From positions 9,418,927 through 9,482,926 of the forward strand of contig CM030869.1 of assembly GCA_018105865.1 (NCBI GenBank): DNA of 64,000 nt, given 5' to 3'. Source of the DNA: Metaphire vulgaris (Eukaryota; Annelida; Clitellata; Crassiclitellata; Megascolecidae). Below, one piece after another: positions 14,319-23,371 of this stretch. The position numbers and the translations under genes were made by a program. Below the pieces are notes generated by a model, which saw only the letters and a program-made list of their open reading frames with translations, was not told the DNA's origin and did not search any database. Within the stretch, counting starts at the first letter, position 1. Each line of letters opens with the position of its first letter.

Positions 14319-14937
14319 TAATAATAATAATCAAGTAATAAAGAATCACGAGTAGTAAAAGATATCATTTCAGAGTTCAGAATTCAAGCAAACACAAAAA
14401 CACTTTAAAAACTGGCAATTTAAAAAACTTACTCAATAAATCACTTCAGAAATCAGTTTTACCAGCCAGAAGCAAAATCATCACAGTACGAATCCTAGAA
14501 AAAACAAACCCTGAGACAACACAGGTCAACCTACCCAACTGGTTTTTGCAAATGTAGGCGAGCTTCTCCGCCGACTGCAGCTTGCATGCGGAGCAGCGCT
14601 TGAAGTACGGCTCGGTCTTTCCAATTCGAAACGACTGAAATGACGAGTCGTCGATGAACTCGGTCTGTTCGATGACGTGAAAACGATAGTCGAAGGCGGC
14701 GTCCGTTTTCGTTGTTTCGCCCCAGTACAGAAAGTGATCGTTGTTGACGACCCGACCGGCGAAATCGCTCTGACTTAGAACCGATATGTGGTCTGTGCGG
14801 TATTCGTCGGCCATCGGCCGCACGAACCGATTGATGAGACATGATTTTCCAACGCCGCACGCACCCTTTTCCTTTTCCGTGCCGGACAAGCCGACAACGG
14901 CGACGTTGTACATCCGACTTTCACGCTGTTTCGACAT
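464..14937 (-). CDS. ARHGAP35: p190 RhoGAP N-terminal half (partial, nine coding exons)
   Basis: Rho GTPase-activating protein of the p190 family; the known role is switching off RhoA at the membrane and cortex. Coding exons on the minus strand are 14937-14535, 12254-11573, 6881-6672, 5774-5484, 4805-4653, 3297-3201, 2539-2419, 1961-1739 and 640-464 (2357 nt, about 785 residues), with matching phases at every junction. The start ATG has an in-frame TAG 9 nt upstream. An acceptor-like site at 14970 suggests a 5' UTR intron. Residues 1-240 form the GTPase domain (P-loop GACGVGKS at 25-32, TKND motif later). FF domains follow to about residue 575, then the first pseudo-GTPase domain; the window ends near the start of the second. 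The RhoGAP domain lies beyond the left edge. Intron 2 needs a GC donor at 11572. ARHGAP5 is an equally possible orthologue name; family assignment is very secure. Confidence 0.93.
785..1505. repeat. Compound trinucleotide repeat (CTG, CAC, CTA), about 720 bp
   Basis: Uninterrupted stretches of CTG/TGC flank a long core of CAC/CCA triplets with scattered CTG interruptions, closing with CTA/ACT. The array lies in the ARHGAP intron between exons 1961-1739 and 640-464. It opens several long low-complexity frames on both strands, none with protein character. Confidence 0.97.
2041..2290 (-). pseudogene. LINE reverse-transcriptase tail relic
   Basis: Read on the minus strand, this matches the C-terminal tail of the endonuclease-reverse transcriptase seen at 9243-9746: a [15 protein letters not shown] segment followed by [20 protein letters not shown]. 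It is short and broken, and lies in an ARHGAP intron. Confidence 0.6.
2586..3059. mobile_element. Tc1/mariner-type MITE with nested element
   Basis: The ends CAGTAGAACTTCGTTATAAC and its inverse at 3040-3059 are flanked by TA on both sides. A second inverted-repeat element with GGGGCTGTCCATTAATTA ends is nested at about 2703-3014. The other copies of the outer family are at 34310-34413 and 40390-40559. Confidence 0.75.
3393..3465. repeat. (AGT)n microsatellite
   Basis: An array of AGT triplets with one AGA interruption. It lies about 100 bp upstream, in transcript direction, of the 3297-3201 exon of the RhoGAP gene. Confidence 0.95.
3610..3742. repeat. Retroposon 3' end with (AAT)n tail
   Basis: A diverged segment reading 'gccatgcttattgtgctata' then 'aattgtccagct' runs straight into (AAT)n at 3692-3742. 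The same unit plus tail recurs at 14190-14332 and, reversed, at 38011-38130. Confidence 0.6.
3925..4110. repeat. Compound AAT/AAC/ATG trinucleotide repeat
   Basis: Blocks of AAT and AAC, then CTA, ATG and AAT again. Low-complexity open frames here are poly-Leu or poly-Ser and not genes. Confidence 0.95.
4140..4570 (-). pseudogene. LINE reverse-transcriptase C-terminal relic
   Basis: The minus strand shows broken stretches resembling the LINE tail at 60020-60304, including [26 protein letters not shown] and [11 protein letters not shown]. Stop codons and frameshifts interrupt it. It abuts the 4805-4653 exon of the RhoGAP gene. Confidence 0.6.
4905..5010. repeat. Retroposon 3' end with (AAT)n tail
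   Basis: The 'aagcgctcatgacttaagcc' segment resembles the SINE/LINE ends at 3610 and 14190 and ends in (AAT)n at about 4964-5008. Confidence 0.5.
6018..6070. repeat. (AAT)n microsatellite
   Basis: Two AAT blocks are separated by CCGGT. This lies in the ARHGAP intron 5775-6671, which otherwise holds only a small mariner-type MITE and a TTAA-ended element. Confidence 0.9.
6143..6216. mobile_element. 74-bp mariner-type MITE
   Basis: The ends CAGGGTGGCACAAAAACGG and an imperfect inverse (CCGGTGTTTTTGTGCCCCTCTG) are flanked by TA on both sides, giving a near-complete hairpin. Confidence 0.65.
6530..6608. mobile_element. TTAA-ended palindromic element (divergent family member)
   Basis: 79 bp between TTAA ends with CCCTTT ... 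AAAGGG termini. It resembles the 80-bp TTAA family by ends and length, but its interior differs. Confidence 0.5.
6985..7120. mobile_element. Palindromic MITE (GGGYYCATCCATATA ends)
   Basis: Inverted ends AGGGCTCATCCATATAGTAC and GTACTATATGGATGGACCC enclose about 95 bp. Related copies lie at 23599-23731, 39374-39505 and, expanded, 60329-61062. Confidence 0.75.
7711..7792. mobile_element. 80-bp TTAA-ended MITE, copy 1
   Basis: The ends are TTAACCCCTTAACCGGG and an inverse match, with an internal ATTGAGTTACAG core. TTAA at each end and CCC termini fit a piggyBac-type target and ends. Confidence 0.75.
8359..8424. repeat. 33-bp tandem duplication
   Basis: The unit beginning GCCAAATTACTCAAGAATAA occurs twice back to back, identical or nearly so, in the large ARHGAP intron. 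Confidence 0.85.
8469..8535. repeat. (AT)n microsatellite, hAT target site
   Basis: About 33 AT dinucleotides end exactly where the hAT element at 8536 begins. The array resumes at 9982, so the element was inserted into it. Confidence 0.95.
9006..9167 (+). pseudogene. BED zinc-finger exon of a hAT transposase
   Basis: The frame begins with ATG and reads [18 protein letters not shown], then [10 protein letters not shown] and NLLTHF. The aromatic Trp/Tyr, the CxxC and the downstream His fit a BED finger, the DNA-binding module at the N-terminus of hAT transposases. It ends at a good donor (CAG/gtttgt at 9168), as a first exon would. The remaining transposase exons are absent inside the element. 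Confidence 0.7.
9243..9746 (-). pseudogene. LINE endonuclease/reverse-transcriptase C-terminal fragment
   Basis: A 167-residue open frame shows the typical tail motifs of RTE-like retroposons: [33 protein letters not shown] and [13 protein letters not shown]. There is no palm domain, so it is a 5'-truncated copy. It lies nested in the hAT element at 8536-9981. The exact LINE clade is not certain. Confidence 0.8.
9982..11572. other. Intron sequence without clear features
   Basis: Part of the RhoGAP intron 6882-11572. After a short GA-rich tract (about 9996-10030) I see no coding match, MITE pair or long tandem array. The exon 12254-11573 ends at a GC donor at 11572. Confidence 0.5.
12305..12430 (+). 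mobile_element. tRNA-derived SINE, family C
   Basis: A GGTGGAGTAATGGTAGTATT A-box-like start, then GGGTTCAAATAGG as B box, then 'accttgggtaagttagtcac'. Other copies are at 20150-20358, 49480-49648 and 49835-49948. It abuts the RhoGAP exon at 12254 by 50 bp. Confidence 0.65.
12481..12703. repeat. Compound AAC/AAT trinucleotide repeat
   Basis: Alternating AAC, AAT and ATT triplets over 220 bp, ending in a pure (AAT)n block. Both strands give poly-Ile, poly-Leu or poly-Asn frames that are not genes. Confidence 0.95.
12704..14189. other. Intron sequence without clear features
   Basis: Part of RhoGAP intron 1 (12255-14534). It is AT-rich with a short CA-rich stretch at 13228-13262. I see no exon, tandem array or terminal-repeat pair. 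Confidence 0.5.
14190..14332. repeat. Retroposon 3' end with (AAT)n tail
   Basis: The same 'tttggccattttgccatgct' and 'gattgtccagct' sequence as at 3610-3692 runs into (AAT)n at 14268-14332. Confidence 0.6.
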
Positions 14938-15810
14938 TATGCTCTAGCCAAAATTTCCAATTTCTGCGACTGTAAGGTGAAATTTGTGAGAGCATTTGCA
15001 CATTCATCCATCCACAGGTATTCACCTAACTGGAACAGGTAAAAAAAAGACAAATATGCATAATGTGCCATGGCACACCACTCTCCAAATTAAAAATTCC
15101 AATGAACACCTCTTTTTAAAATGCCATCAACAGTCTAACATACGTTGGATTCAGCTGTTCATGAACGTCTGAAACAAAATCCAAATATTTCTCAATTACG
15201 CATGAAAGCAAATTATTGTCTATATTAGACATGTTTCATCTCTGTCTAGTTTGTCTAAAGGAAATCCATGTGAGCCATAAACTTGCCTCTGATTTACCAA
15301 TGCTTTGATTCACCACAAAACTTTTTTTGAAAACGAAGTAAAAGGTCACACAGTGTGCATAATGAATCTTTGGAACTCAATTCCATCAAGAGAATAACAA
15401 AATGAGGCTGTAAAAACTATGGCTTCTGAACATCAAAAGACTCACACAGAGACTGCTCAGAGGCACTTTATTGCATGAATATGCCGAACAACATAAACAT
15501 ATAACAAATAACATGAGCAATAATAATAATAATGTGATTTGAGTGGTTTAGGAAACCAAGTTAGCCTGTGTGAAGTTAAACACTATAATCACTCTCAACG
15601 TTTACTAATGCATGAATAAGCTAGGCTAATAGCATAGAATATTAAAACCGGCGCTATAAAGTGCATAATTATTATCATTGAAACGAATAACACGAGTAGT
15701 AATAATAATGTGATTTCAAGTGGTTCAGGACGTCATGTCAGTCTGTGTGAAAATCACTATAATCACTCAACCATTTACCAATGAATGAGTACGGTGAGTT
15801 AATAGCAGAA

Positions 15811-15818
15811 TGACGTCA
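15811..15818. promoter_or_regulatory. CRE-like palindrome TGACGTCA
   Basis: A perfect consensus CREB/ATF site lies 0.9 kb upstream of the ARHGAP start and 1.3 kb upstream of VIPAS39. An 8-bp motif can occur by chance, so the role is only suggested by its position in a promoter interval. Confidence 0.3.
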
Positions 15819-15982
15819 GTGACAAAGACCGTTATCGGTGATTAAGACGGCCTGAAATCCTACGCCAACCTGCGCTATAAAAATCACGAGTCATTACATT
15901 ACTCACGCCGAGATCACGCCGTAAAAAGAAGGTAGCATATTTTCCCACCAAGCAACGAGACTTCATTACTTGTCCATCGATT

Positions 15983-16080
15983 AGATAAGAAATGTTTTCA
16001 CGCTACGATAAAGATCTTAAAACACCTCAAATAAGATATTAGATAAAAGATAAGAGATAAGAGACGATCGCCGCTATCTT
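15983..16080. promoter_or_regulatory. Cluster of GATA-factor motifs
   Basis: AGATAAG occurs at 15983-15989, 16048-16054 and 16055-16061, AGATAAA at 16041-16047, and the reverse motif CTATCTT at 16074-16080. The cluster lies between the two divergent start codons. It may be a degenerate simple repeat rather than an enhancer. Confidence 0.3.
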
Positions 16081-16237
16081 GCTTAACTCGTGCAACATGG
16101 AAGCTTCTGATTATACACAGACTTTAATAGACCATATAGATTACATTCTATGTACTTCTCCTTGAACTTTGGGCTTCTATAGCGCCTTCACTCAGGCGAC
16201 TGGTGCAAGTTACATGATCAGGGACCAGCGTTCTCAT

Positions 16238-16623
16238 TAGGGCTGCGCTAACCGAGTAGTTTAAGAGTCGAGTAGGAGTCGAGTAGCTTAGCGAGTACTC
16301 GAGTACTCGCGTAAAACCGGAAATACATGATTTTTGCGTCATGGCCCTCATTTAACCAAAGCAGAACGCTAGATACAGTTACATATCAATTTTTCGGATA
16401 TTGAAGCGTATTTAAGCGTAGTATAACAGAAGTTACAGGACAGAAACTATTTTGCCGGTAATAATGGTAGGCCAAATTTTAATGAAATTCTTTGGTTATT
16501 CTTTATTTATCTATTCTATTCCTTATTTAGTTATTCTATGCGAGTACTCGACTCCAAAAAACTTACTCGACTCCAATTTGGAGTCGAGTACTCGCGTTAC
16601 TCGAGTTACTCGGCACAGCCCTA
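16238..16623. mobile_element. hAT element, 386 bp
   Basis: The ends TAGGGCTGCGC and GCACAGCCCTA are flanked by a perfect 8-bp duplication GTTCTCAT (16230-16237 and 16624-16631). Subterminal GAGTACTCGAGT-type motifs occur in both orientations at each end. Confidence 0.9.
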
Positions 16624-17076
16624 GTTCTCATGCGCCTGTTTACTACCAGGATTAATCCACTACTCAATTACCATCGTCATCTGGCGAAAGACGGCTGGGT
16701 CGACCTTAGGGCTTTTGCTGGTCTCGAACTCATTACCAATTTCCAATTTCAACTTCCAATGTTAGAAGATGGAGCAATAGCAATAATAATTGTACACAAT
16801 TAGAGCACCATTTCATTTTCTCACTGTATTGATCGATCGATGGTACTTCAAATCCTTTAGAAAGAGATCGGGTCATTCCATAGAGATCAGTTCATTTAAA
16901 AGAATTCCATATGAACAGTAGAATCGTCCAGAGCGACTTCCAGTCTGTTGTTTTTTAAAACTACAATTTGACACAGATGGTTATGGTTTTGTCATTTTTG
17001 GCCATCGATTTTGACATAAACAAGGAATTTAGTTTTTTTTGCTGTTCATTCATTTATATTCTATGGTTTGCATACA

Positions 17077-19752
17077 ATGGCAGAGATGCAGAAGGTGAGA
17101 GAGGTGTATCTGAAATACTAACATTATTAAAATTAATTATTTTATTATCGGCTCGTTCGACTGGCTTTGTTTTTGTGTAAACTTATGGTTAGATATTGGG
17201 ACTCTGTATGGTCTAAAACTGTGAGCAGTTTTGTTACGTGGATGAGAGAATTACATTTGATAGACATTTGGTCGGTATTTCCCTAGACAACGTACCCTTA
17301 AGCAAATAAGGAACCGAGTGTCTAGAATTCCGGACTTAAAGCAGTTATCTTCTGTCATTTCTTCCACAGTCCTGCTCTATCTCACGCTGGCATATTTAAC
17401 TCTAGATTTAATAGTAGTATTGTACTATTGCCGGACAAAAATCGGATGTATATATGCACACTTTATATAGGTATCAACCTTAATGATATTATTAAAGCCT
17501 GTTCGGCATGCAGCCTTTTCAGTATTCTTCTAGTAGATGGAAGAAAGACTTCTGCCGTTGGAATATTTGCTGGACGTATTTTTTAGAAGCTTAATGTTTC
17601 TAGTAATGATTTAACGACATCACATAAGAACAAATCTCTGGACAGAAACATACTTATATTTCTTGAATAGTGGAACTTGTGACTTAGATTCAGTTAGTGA
17701 AAGCTAAACCTGGATTATCAGTTTGAAGTAGAACGACAGAGTCGGCGTACGTGTTGATTCGAGTCTCTATATCGATGACTTTGGAATGTATAGATCTGTC
17801 ATTAATTGCATTGTCTCATTATGATTACGTGCTTATATTTTGACCATGCTTTTTATAATTGTAGCTCTGATGTTGAATTTTTTGTGTGATTAGGTTCAGT
17901 CCGACGATGACTATTGGGGTGCATCAAGTGCCTCATCTTCGAGAAAAAATATCTTTGACGAAAATGTGGTAGGCAGACTTTGTGTTCTTTATAAAGGTTT
18001 TACTGTTATTGTCGAGGTGTAATGGTCAGTGGCGGCTCTAGGATTTGGCAAGTGGGGGGGCCATTGGGGTGGCAACTTCTAATCATGGGGGGCCAACCAT
18101 TTGTTGTTTAATGTATATAGCATTGAGTATAGGGTCCCAACTGGGGGGGGGGTCACTGGGGGGCCAGGCACTCAATAGGGGGTACGGGCCCCCCTGGCTC
18201 CCCCGGTGGAGCCGCCACTGGTAATGGTTTATAAATGTTGTGTTTTTCTGTAAAATCGTGATTGTTATTGCTTATTATGATGAAATTTGGATCAGTTTTT
18301 GCATCCCAGTTCTGAAATCTGACTGAGGGATTGCCAGGACTAAGGACGTTCCATAGGAAGACATGATCAGACTTCACAGGCAACAGCAAAATATTTTCAC
18401 AGTCTGGTTTCTGTAGATTTATCAGCAGACTCAGAAATATGGAGCAGTATCGGCACACTGCATTTGGGTGGTCAATTGTTTGGGTGCCAATCTATCTTTC
18501 GCCCAAGTATGATGAAGGAAGACTTCCAGTTCCCTGGTTTGACTATGCAGCAGTTGTGTCCTGTTACCATCCAATGTGCTCCTTGTGGAAGGCAATCTTT
18601 AATGGCTGACATGTCTATTGTGTGTTCTGATGTGATACCAAAAAATAGCAGCACAAGCAGTGGCATAGCCAGGATTTTTGGAATGGGGCGGTGTTATGGT
18701 TCTCATGATTTATAACTTTGGAAAATTCTGTCAACCATTAAAAAAATTATCATCATGATTCCTGTGCAGTACAAATTCTAACAAGCAAAAAAGGTCGTCA
18801 ACTATTATCTTGCATGCTTAAGTGAATTATATAGGTACAGTACTGCTAAAAAAATTGTGAACACACGTGGATTTAGAAGAAAAACGAACTTTAATGTTTG
18901 TTAAAACGTTGCAAGCACAACCAAGAACACCAATGCTGTATTTTTTCAGTAATGATACTATTTTACGATTGATGTACAGAAGGCTATAGATATGCAAAAA
19001 TTCAGAAGAGTGTTGACGTGTGTTCACAATTTTTTGAGCAGTACTGTATATGTGCGCGTACAACTATATTGATACACGATAAAAAATTCTTGGTTGAACA
19101 GCAAAGGGGGGTTTTAACCTTCAAAAATCTCCCTTTGACTACACTGAGAACAGCCAAGGGGTGTTTTAACCCCCATAATCCCCACCCCCCTTGGCTACGC
19201 CACTGAGCACTTGCACATATACTGTTCTTAGGATTTGGATACAGCAAAGAGAATACTAAGAAACCAGAAGCTTGACGATGAACCAGAATGTGAAGAAGAT
19301 GTTATCAACTGGGACGGGACGCCCGCAGCCCGTGAAGGTTATTTTTTTTAAATTCTAATTTTTGATATCGTGATTAACATTACGGACCACTGGTTTTATA
19401 TTCCCTTTGTTGAATGATGCCATGTTTGTGACACGTGAATTTTTTTAACATTATTTCTGTGTTAGAGCCGAAATCCGCTCGCTTTCGACCGCCTCTCGCG
19501 CAGAATAATCGCTCTTACTCAACACAGTCAAGTGCAGCAACTTCTGGAACAAGTACTTTTGCACTTGATGTTTTATATTCAGTTAGCGAATTTTAAAGCC
19601 ATTGAAGCTGGGCAGAACTGTATTGTGGCACCCACAATTGCCGTATTTTCCGAGCACAAAACGCACCCATGCGTGTACCTGTGAGAGATATATCGGTTGT
19701 CTGCGCTAGAGGACTCTGTCCGATTTGTGAGAAAGTGGTGACTTTTAGAATA

Positions 19753-19812
<60 letters not shown>

Positions 19813-20092
19813 CATCGACAATTTATGAAGTGCAGTAACATAGCCATAAGCCAAAAGCGCTGTACAGTCAACAGTATGTAATGCCATATGATCTTGTATG
19901 AAAATGTATGATATGTATGAAAATATGCTTTGTTTTGCTAGCTTGTCATAGTCTTCTGTATGACTTATGTTTTTTCCCACGCCATTGCGGCAGAACTGTT
20001 CTTATTAGACTTTTTCCTCTCTCTAGTGTAGAGTTCAATGAATTATTTAATCCTTGGTATTTGTTTTTATTAATTTTGTCAACAGATTCACA

Positions 20093-20129
<37 letters not shown>

Positions 20130-21976
20130 CAATAACGATGATGAATATGATGTTGAGTTCTCTGTTCTAGAGCAGGTCCGATAGGCTTTTATGCCAACTG
20201 GGGATAAGATATGTGAGGTGATTTCCAATTTTGTCTTCCTAAGGGGCGGTTAGGGGCAAACAACTTGTCTAAGATCTTTGCGCAGTGGCTAGGGTCGGAT
20301 TTGAACCTGCTGCCCTCTGATCACATGGCAGGAACCTTACCGCTCCACCACACACCATAAGTCATAATTTGGTTGTCATTTTGGTATAAATACTATTTTG
20401 GTCGTGTTTCATTCAGGGTCTTCAGCTACGGGAGATCCGTCTTATGCATCGCATTCCTCCAATTCGCGGACAATTGATGACAGTATGTGTCTGGTGCATT
20501 TCAAGATTAAGATTCTAATTAAGTAATTTTTCCACAAGGAAACATTTCATCTCTTGAAACTGTTTACTTCTGTATGGGTAGGTTGACAAGGTAGACAGCA
20601 AAGTAGGTACAGTAAGCAAAGAGGTAGCCAAAGTAGACAAGGTAGACAATAAGTTAACCAAGGTTGACAATGATGTAGCCAAAGGTAGACAATGAGGTAG
20701 GCAAGGTATGCAATGAGGTAGACAATGTGGGCCTGTTGGACCTGATTGGAAAATTTGATGTATAGCTTTACCTATGAGTATAATATATACACTGTAATGT
20801 ACAAGTGAGGTAGCCAGGGTAGACAATATATATAATGTAATAATATAATGCCTCTTACAGAGAATACGAAAAGGCACTGTAAGGCTTCTTATGCTGTTTT
20901 TCTTTGTCCATTAGTAAAAATCTGTTAATTTTGCATTGTTTTTATGTGCTTGTTTTGTTTTTTAAGTTGTTTCCAGCGAAAAACGTCCACTGTCTATTAC
21001 AGACATTTCAAAACTTCAGGCAGAGAACAAAGTCTTACGGCGAAACCTTGAAGTTAGCAATTTTCTTTTTACTCAAGAATAGTTTACATTTGTAATCCTA
21101 TCAGTTGTCGTTTTGCAGCCGTATTTCAAAAATACGAGCTTGAAAGATGAAGAATTTTCTGCTACTGAGATCTGCATTGATGATTTCAGTAATTATTTTA
21201 TATTGATTATTATTATTATGATTTAGCTATTGGCTTTTCAAAATTTTAACCATCGGCTTCATTATGTTGTTCGTTTTTATAAAATTTCTGTATGTAGGCT
21301 GCAAAAGAGGAGAAAATCCTGACACCTCATGAGGCGATTGTTAACATGATAACAGGACAGGTAAGTTGTTTGAACATGTAATTTGGTTCTATCTTTACCA
21401 GATAAAAGAGTGATGGTTATCCATGTAAATAAGCCAGGTAGTAAGTAATAAACCAGTCATTTATTTCCATGGTCCATGTTTTCATTCCTCCTGGCTGGAC
21501 TATACTCAGTCTATCCATTCATGCCTTTAGAGTTGCAGTCGGTCTAAGTAAGCTTCCTTTTGGTCTGCTTTACTTGTATCAGTTCTACTGTCTGACTGGC
21601 TTCTGATTCAAATGTTTGATTTAAGAAGAAAATCCCTTGGATGACAGATCGTCTTTGGCTGTAAAATCTCTGATAGGTTAAATGTCTCTGCATTCAAGAC
21701 CTAATGCACAGCTCTGCTAGTGAAGACCAAATTGTATTGTATTGTATTGTATACTGGACTATTTATATAGTGCCGTAAGCATAGCATAACCAAAAACAAG
21801 GGCTGGAATACAAGGATTCATATATGTGTCTCAAATAAGGGTCTGTCTTGTCTGTCTGCCTCTCTGTCTGTCTGTCTGTCTGCATGTCTGTCTGTCTCTG
21901 TCTCCCTCTCTCTGTCTCTCACTCTCTATGTCTTTCTCTATGACTCTCTACCTCTCTATGTCTTTGTCTATGACTG

Positions 21977-22029
<53 letters not shown>

Positions 22030-23313
22030 TTCCCTCTGTCTGCTGTCTGTCTGTCTCTATCCTTCCCTCTAACTCTGTCTGTCTCACTGGCAGTGGCAGA
22101 TGTGATGTGGTCACTTCACAAGGAAAGTAATATTTTGGGAATGCTTGCTGTCTTAATATGTGCAGAGGTTCACACTTGAGAAGTTCAAATCGCGAGAAGA
22201 CAAGGTGAAATTACTGGACGAAGCCATTGCGACAGGCGACGGAGACTCCATAATCACTGTACGTATACTGTTTAGTCACTTTTTGTTTAAATCGATTGTC
22301 TGTCTTTACACATTGGCAAGTATTATTACTGACTGTTAAGTAATTATAAATTATTGTGAAATTTCTGTCGTTAAGATATTACATTGACAGAACGCATGAA
22401 TGGAATCACTTCTTAAAGCGCAAGAAACTGAATTCCTGCTATGTTTTAACTTTGGTGTTGGTATCTTAAAACTAAGCCATGGTCTTTAGGAGTCCCCTGA
22501 GCCCCTTCCTGACAATTTTGTCCTTTTATGCTGTGCTTTTCGTGAAGATTGAACCTGTATCGGAAATTCAGCAGATTTTCTGCAAATGCTGGCATAATTG
22601 TCTTAGCCCTGTTGCTTTGTATAACGAATATTTTAATATTTTGGTTTGACCATTTGTTACACACCTGCAATTCGACCGTAGTTTCGGTGTGAGCACTCGT
22701 AAGAAATATACCGGCTTCGATGCTGCAAACTACTGCAATGTTTTGATGGACCAAATATGATAATATGTTCTAAAAATAGCAGCCAAGATCTGTCAATAGA
22801 ACTGAGTGGTGATGCTTGAACTGTTGCTTAGCAATGTTCAGTGTTTGACATACAAATATATGGATCAGGTATTACTGCACTAGGACGGATCATTGGCGAT
22901 AACTAGTGACATTCTGCAGCATTATTACTGAATCCAGCTGATGTGCTATTGTAGAGGGGGACTTGGGAGGGGGTTCATAGGGGAACAGACTTTTCATTCT
23001 ACAAGGGTGATGGGTAAGAGGGTTGAATTAAATTTTTAAAGGTGAAATTGGAAGGTGATTGTATACTATGGTCTTGTGACTCTGTGGTCATTTGCAGAGG
23101 CTGCTTTTCAGGGAGGCCGTGCCCCATATTGAATGCCTGCCCTCTGTTGCCCCACCCTATGCTTTAGTAACTCATTCAAGGCAAGTAAACTAGTCCAGGT
23201 TTATGAAAAAGTTGTCCTCCCATGCTTATAAGTTACGCCCCTCTCTTCCCCCCCCCCCACTTGCAAAATCATGTGACAGCGCCTTAGCTTGCCTAGAATC
23301 AAACAGTTTGTGC

Positions 23314-23371
<58 letters not shown>

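Larger units (their letters stand above)
14969..17076. other. Intergenic head-to-head region between ARHGAP and VIPAS39
   Basis: This interval should hold both promoters. It contains a CRE-like TGACGTCA at 15811-15818, a run of GATA motifs at 15983-16080, a hAT element at 16238-16623 inserted in older repeat DNA (16160-16740), and AT-rich sequence elsewhere. Two stretches, about 15490-15650 and 15655-15790, are diverged direct repeats sharing 'aataatgtgattt' and 'agtggttcagga'-like words. Confidence 0.5.

Noticed and set aside
16096..16160. Short frame MEASDYTQTLIDHIDYIL as a first exon of VIPAS39
   Set aside because: Its possible donor leaves the wrong phase for exon 2 and there is no other support.
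17537..17575. Alternative VIPAS39 first exon (MEERLLPLEYLLD before GTATTT)
   Set aside because: It is also in phase, but the donor is weak, and the 17077 ATG with AAG/GTGAGA gives a better donor and a better fit to family N-terminal length.
21119..21196. Possible extra VIPAS39 exon after a good TTTTGCAG acceptor (PYFKNTSLKDEE...)
   Set aside because: Its only donor leaves one base, which puts the next exon out of frame; skipping it joins exons 6 and 7 in phase 0 and fits the family length.
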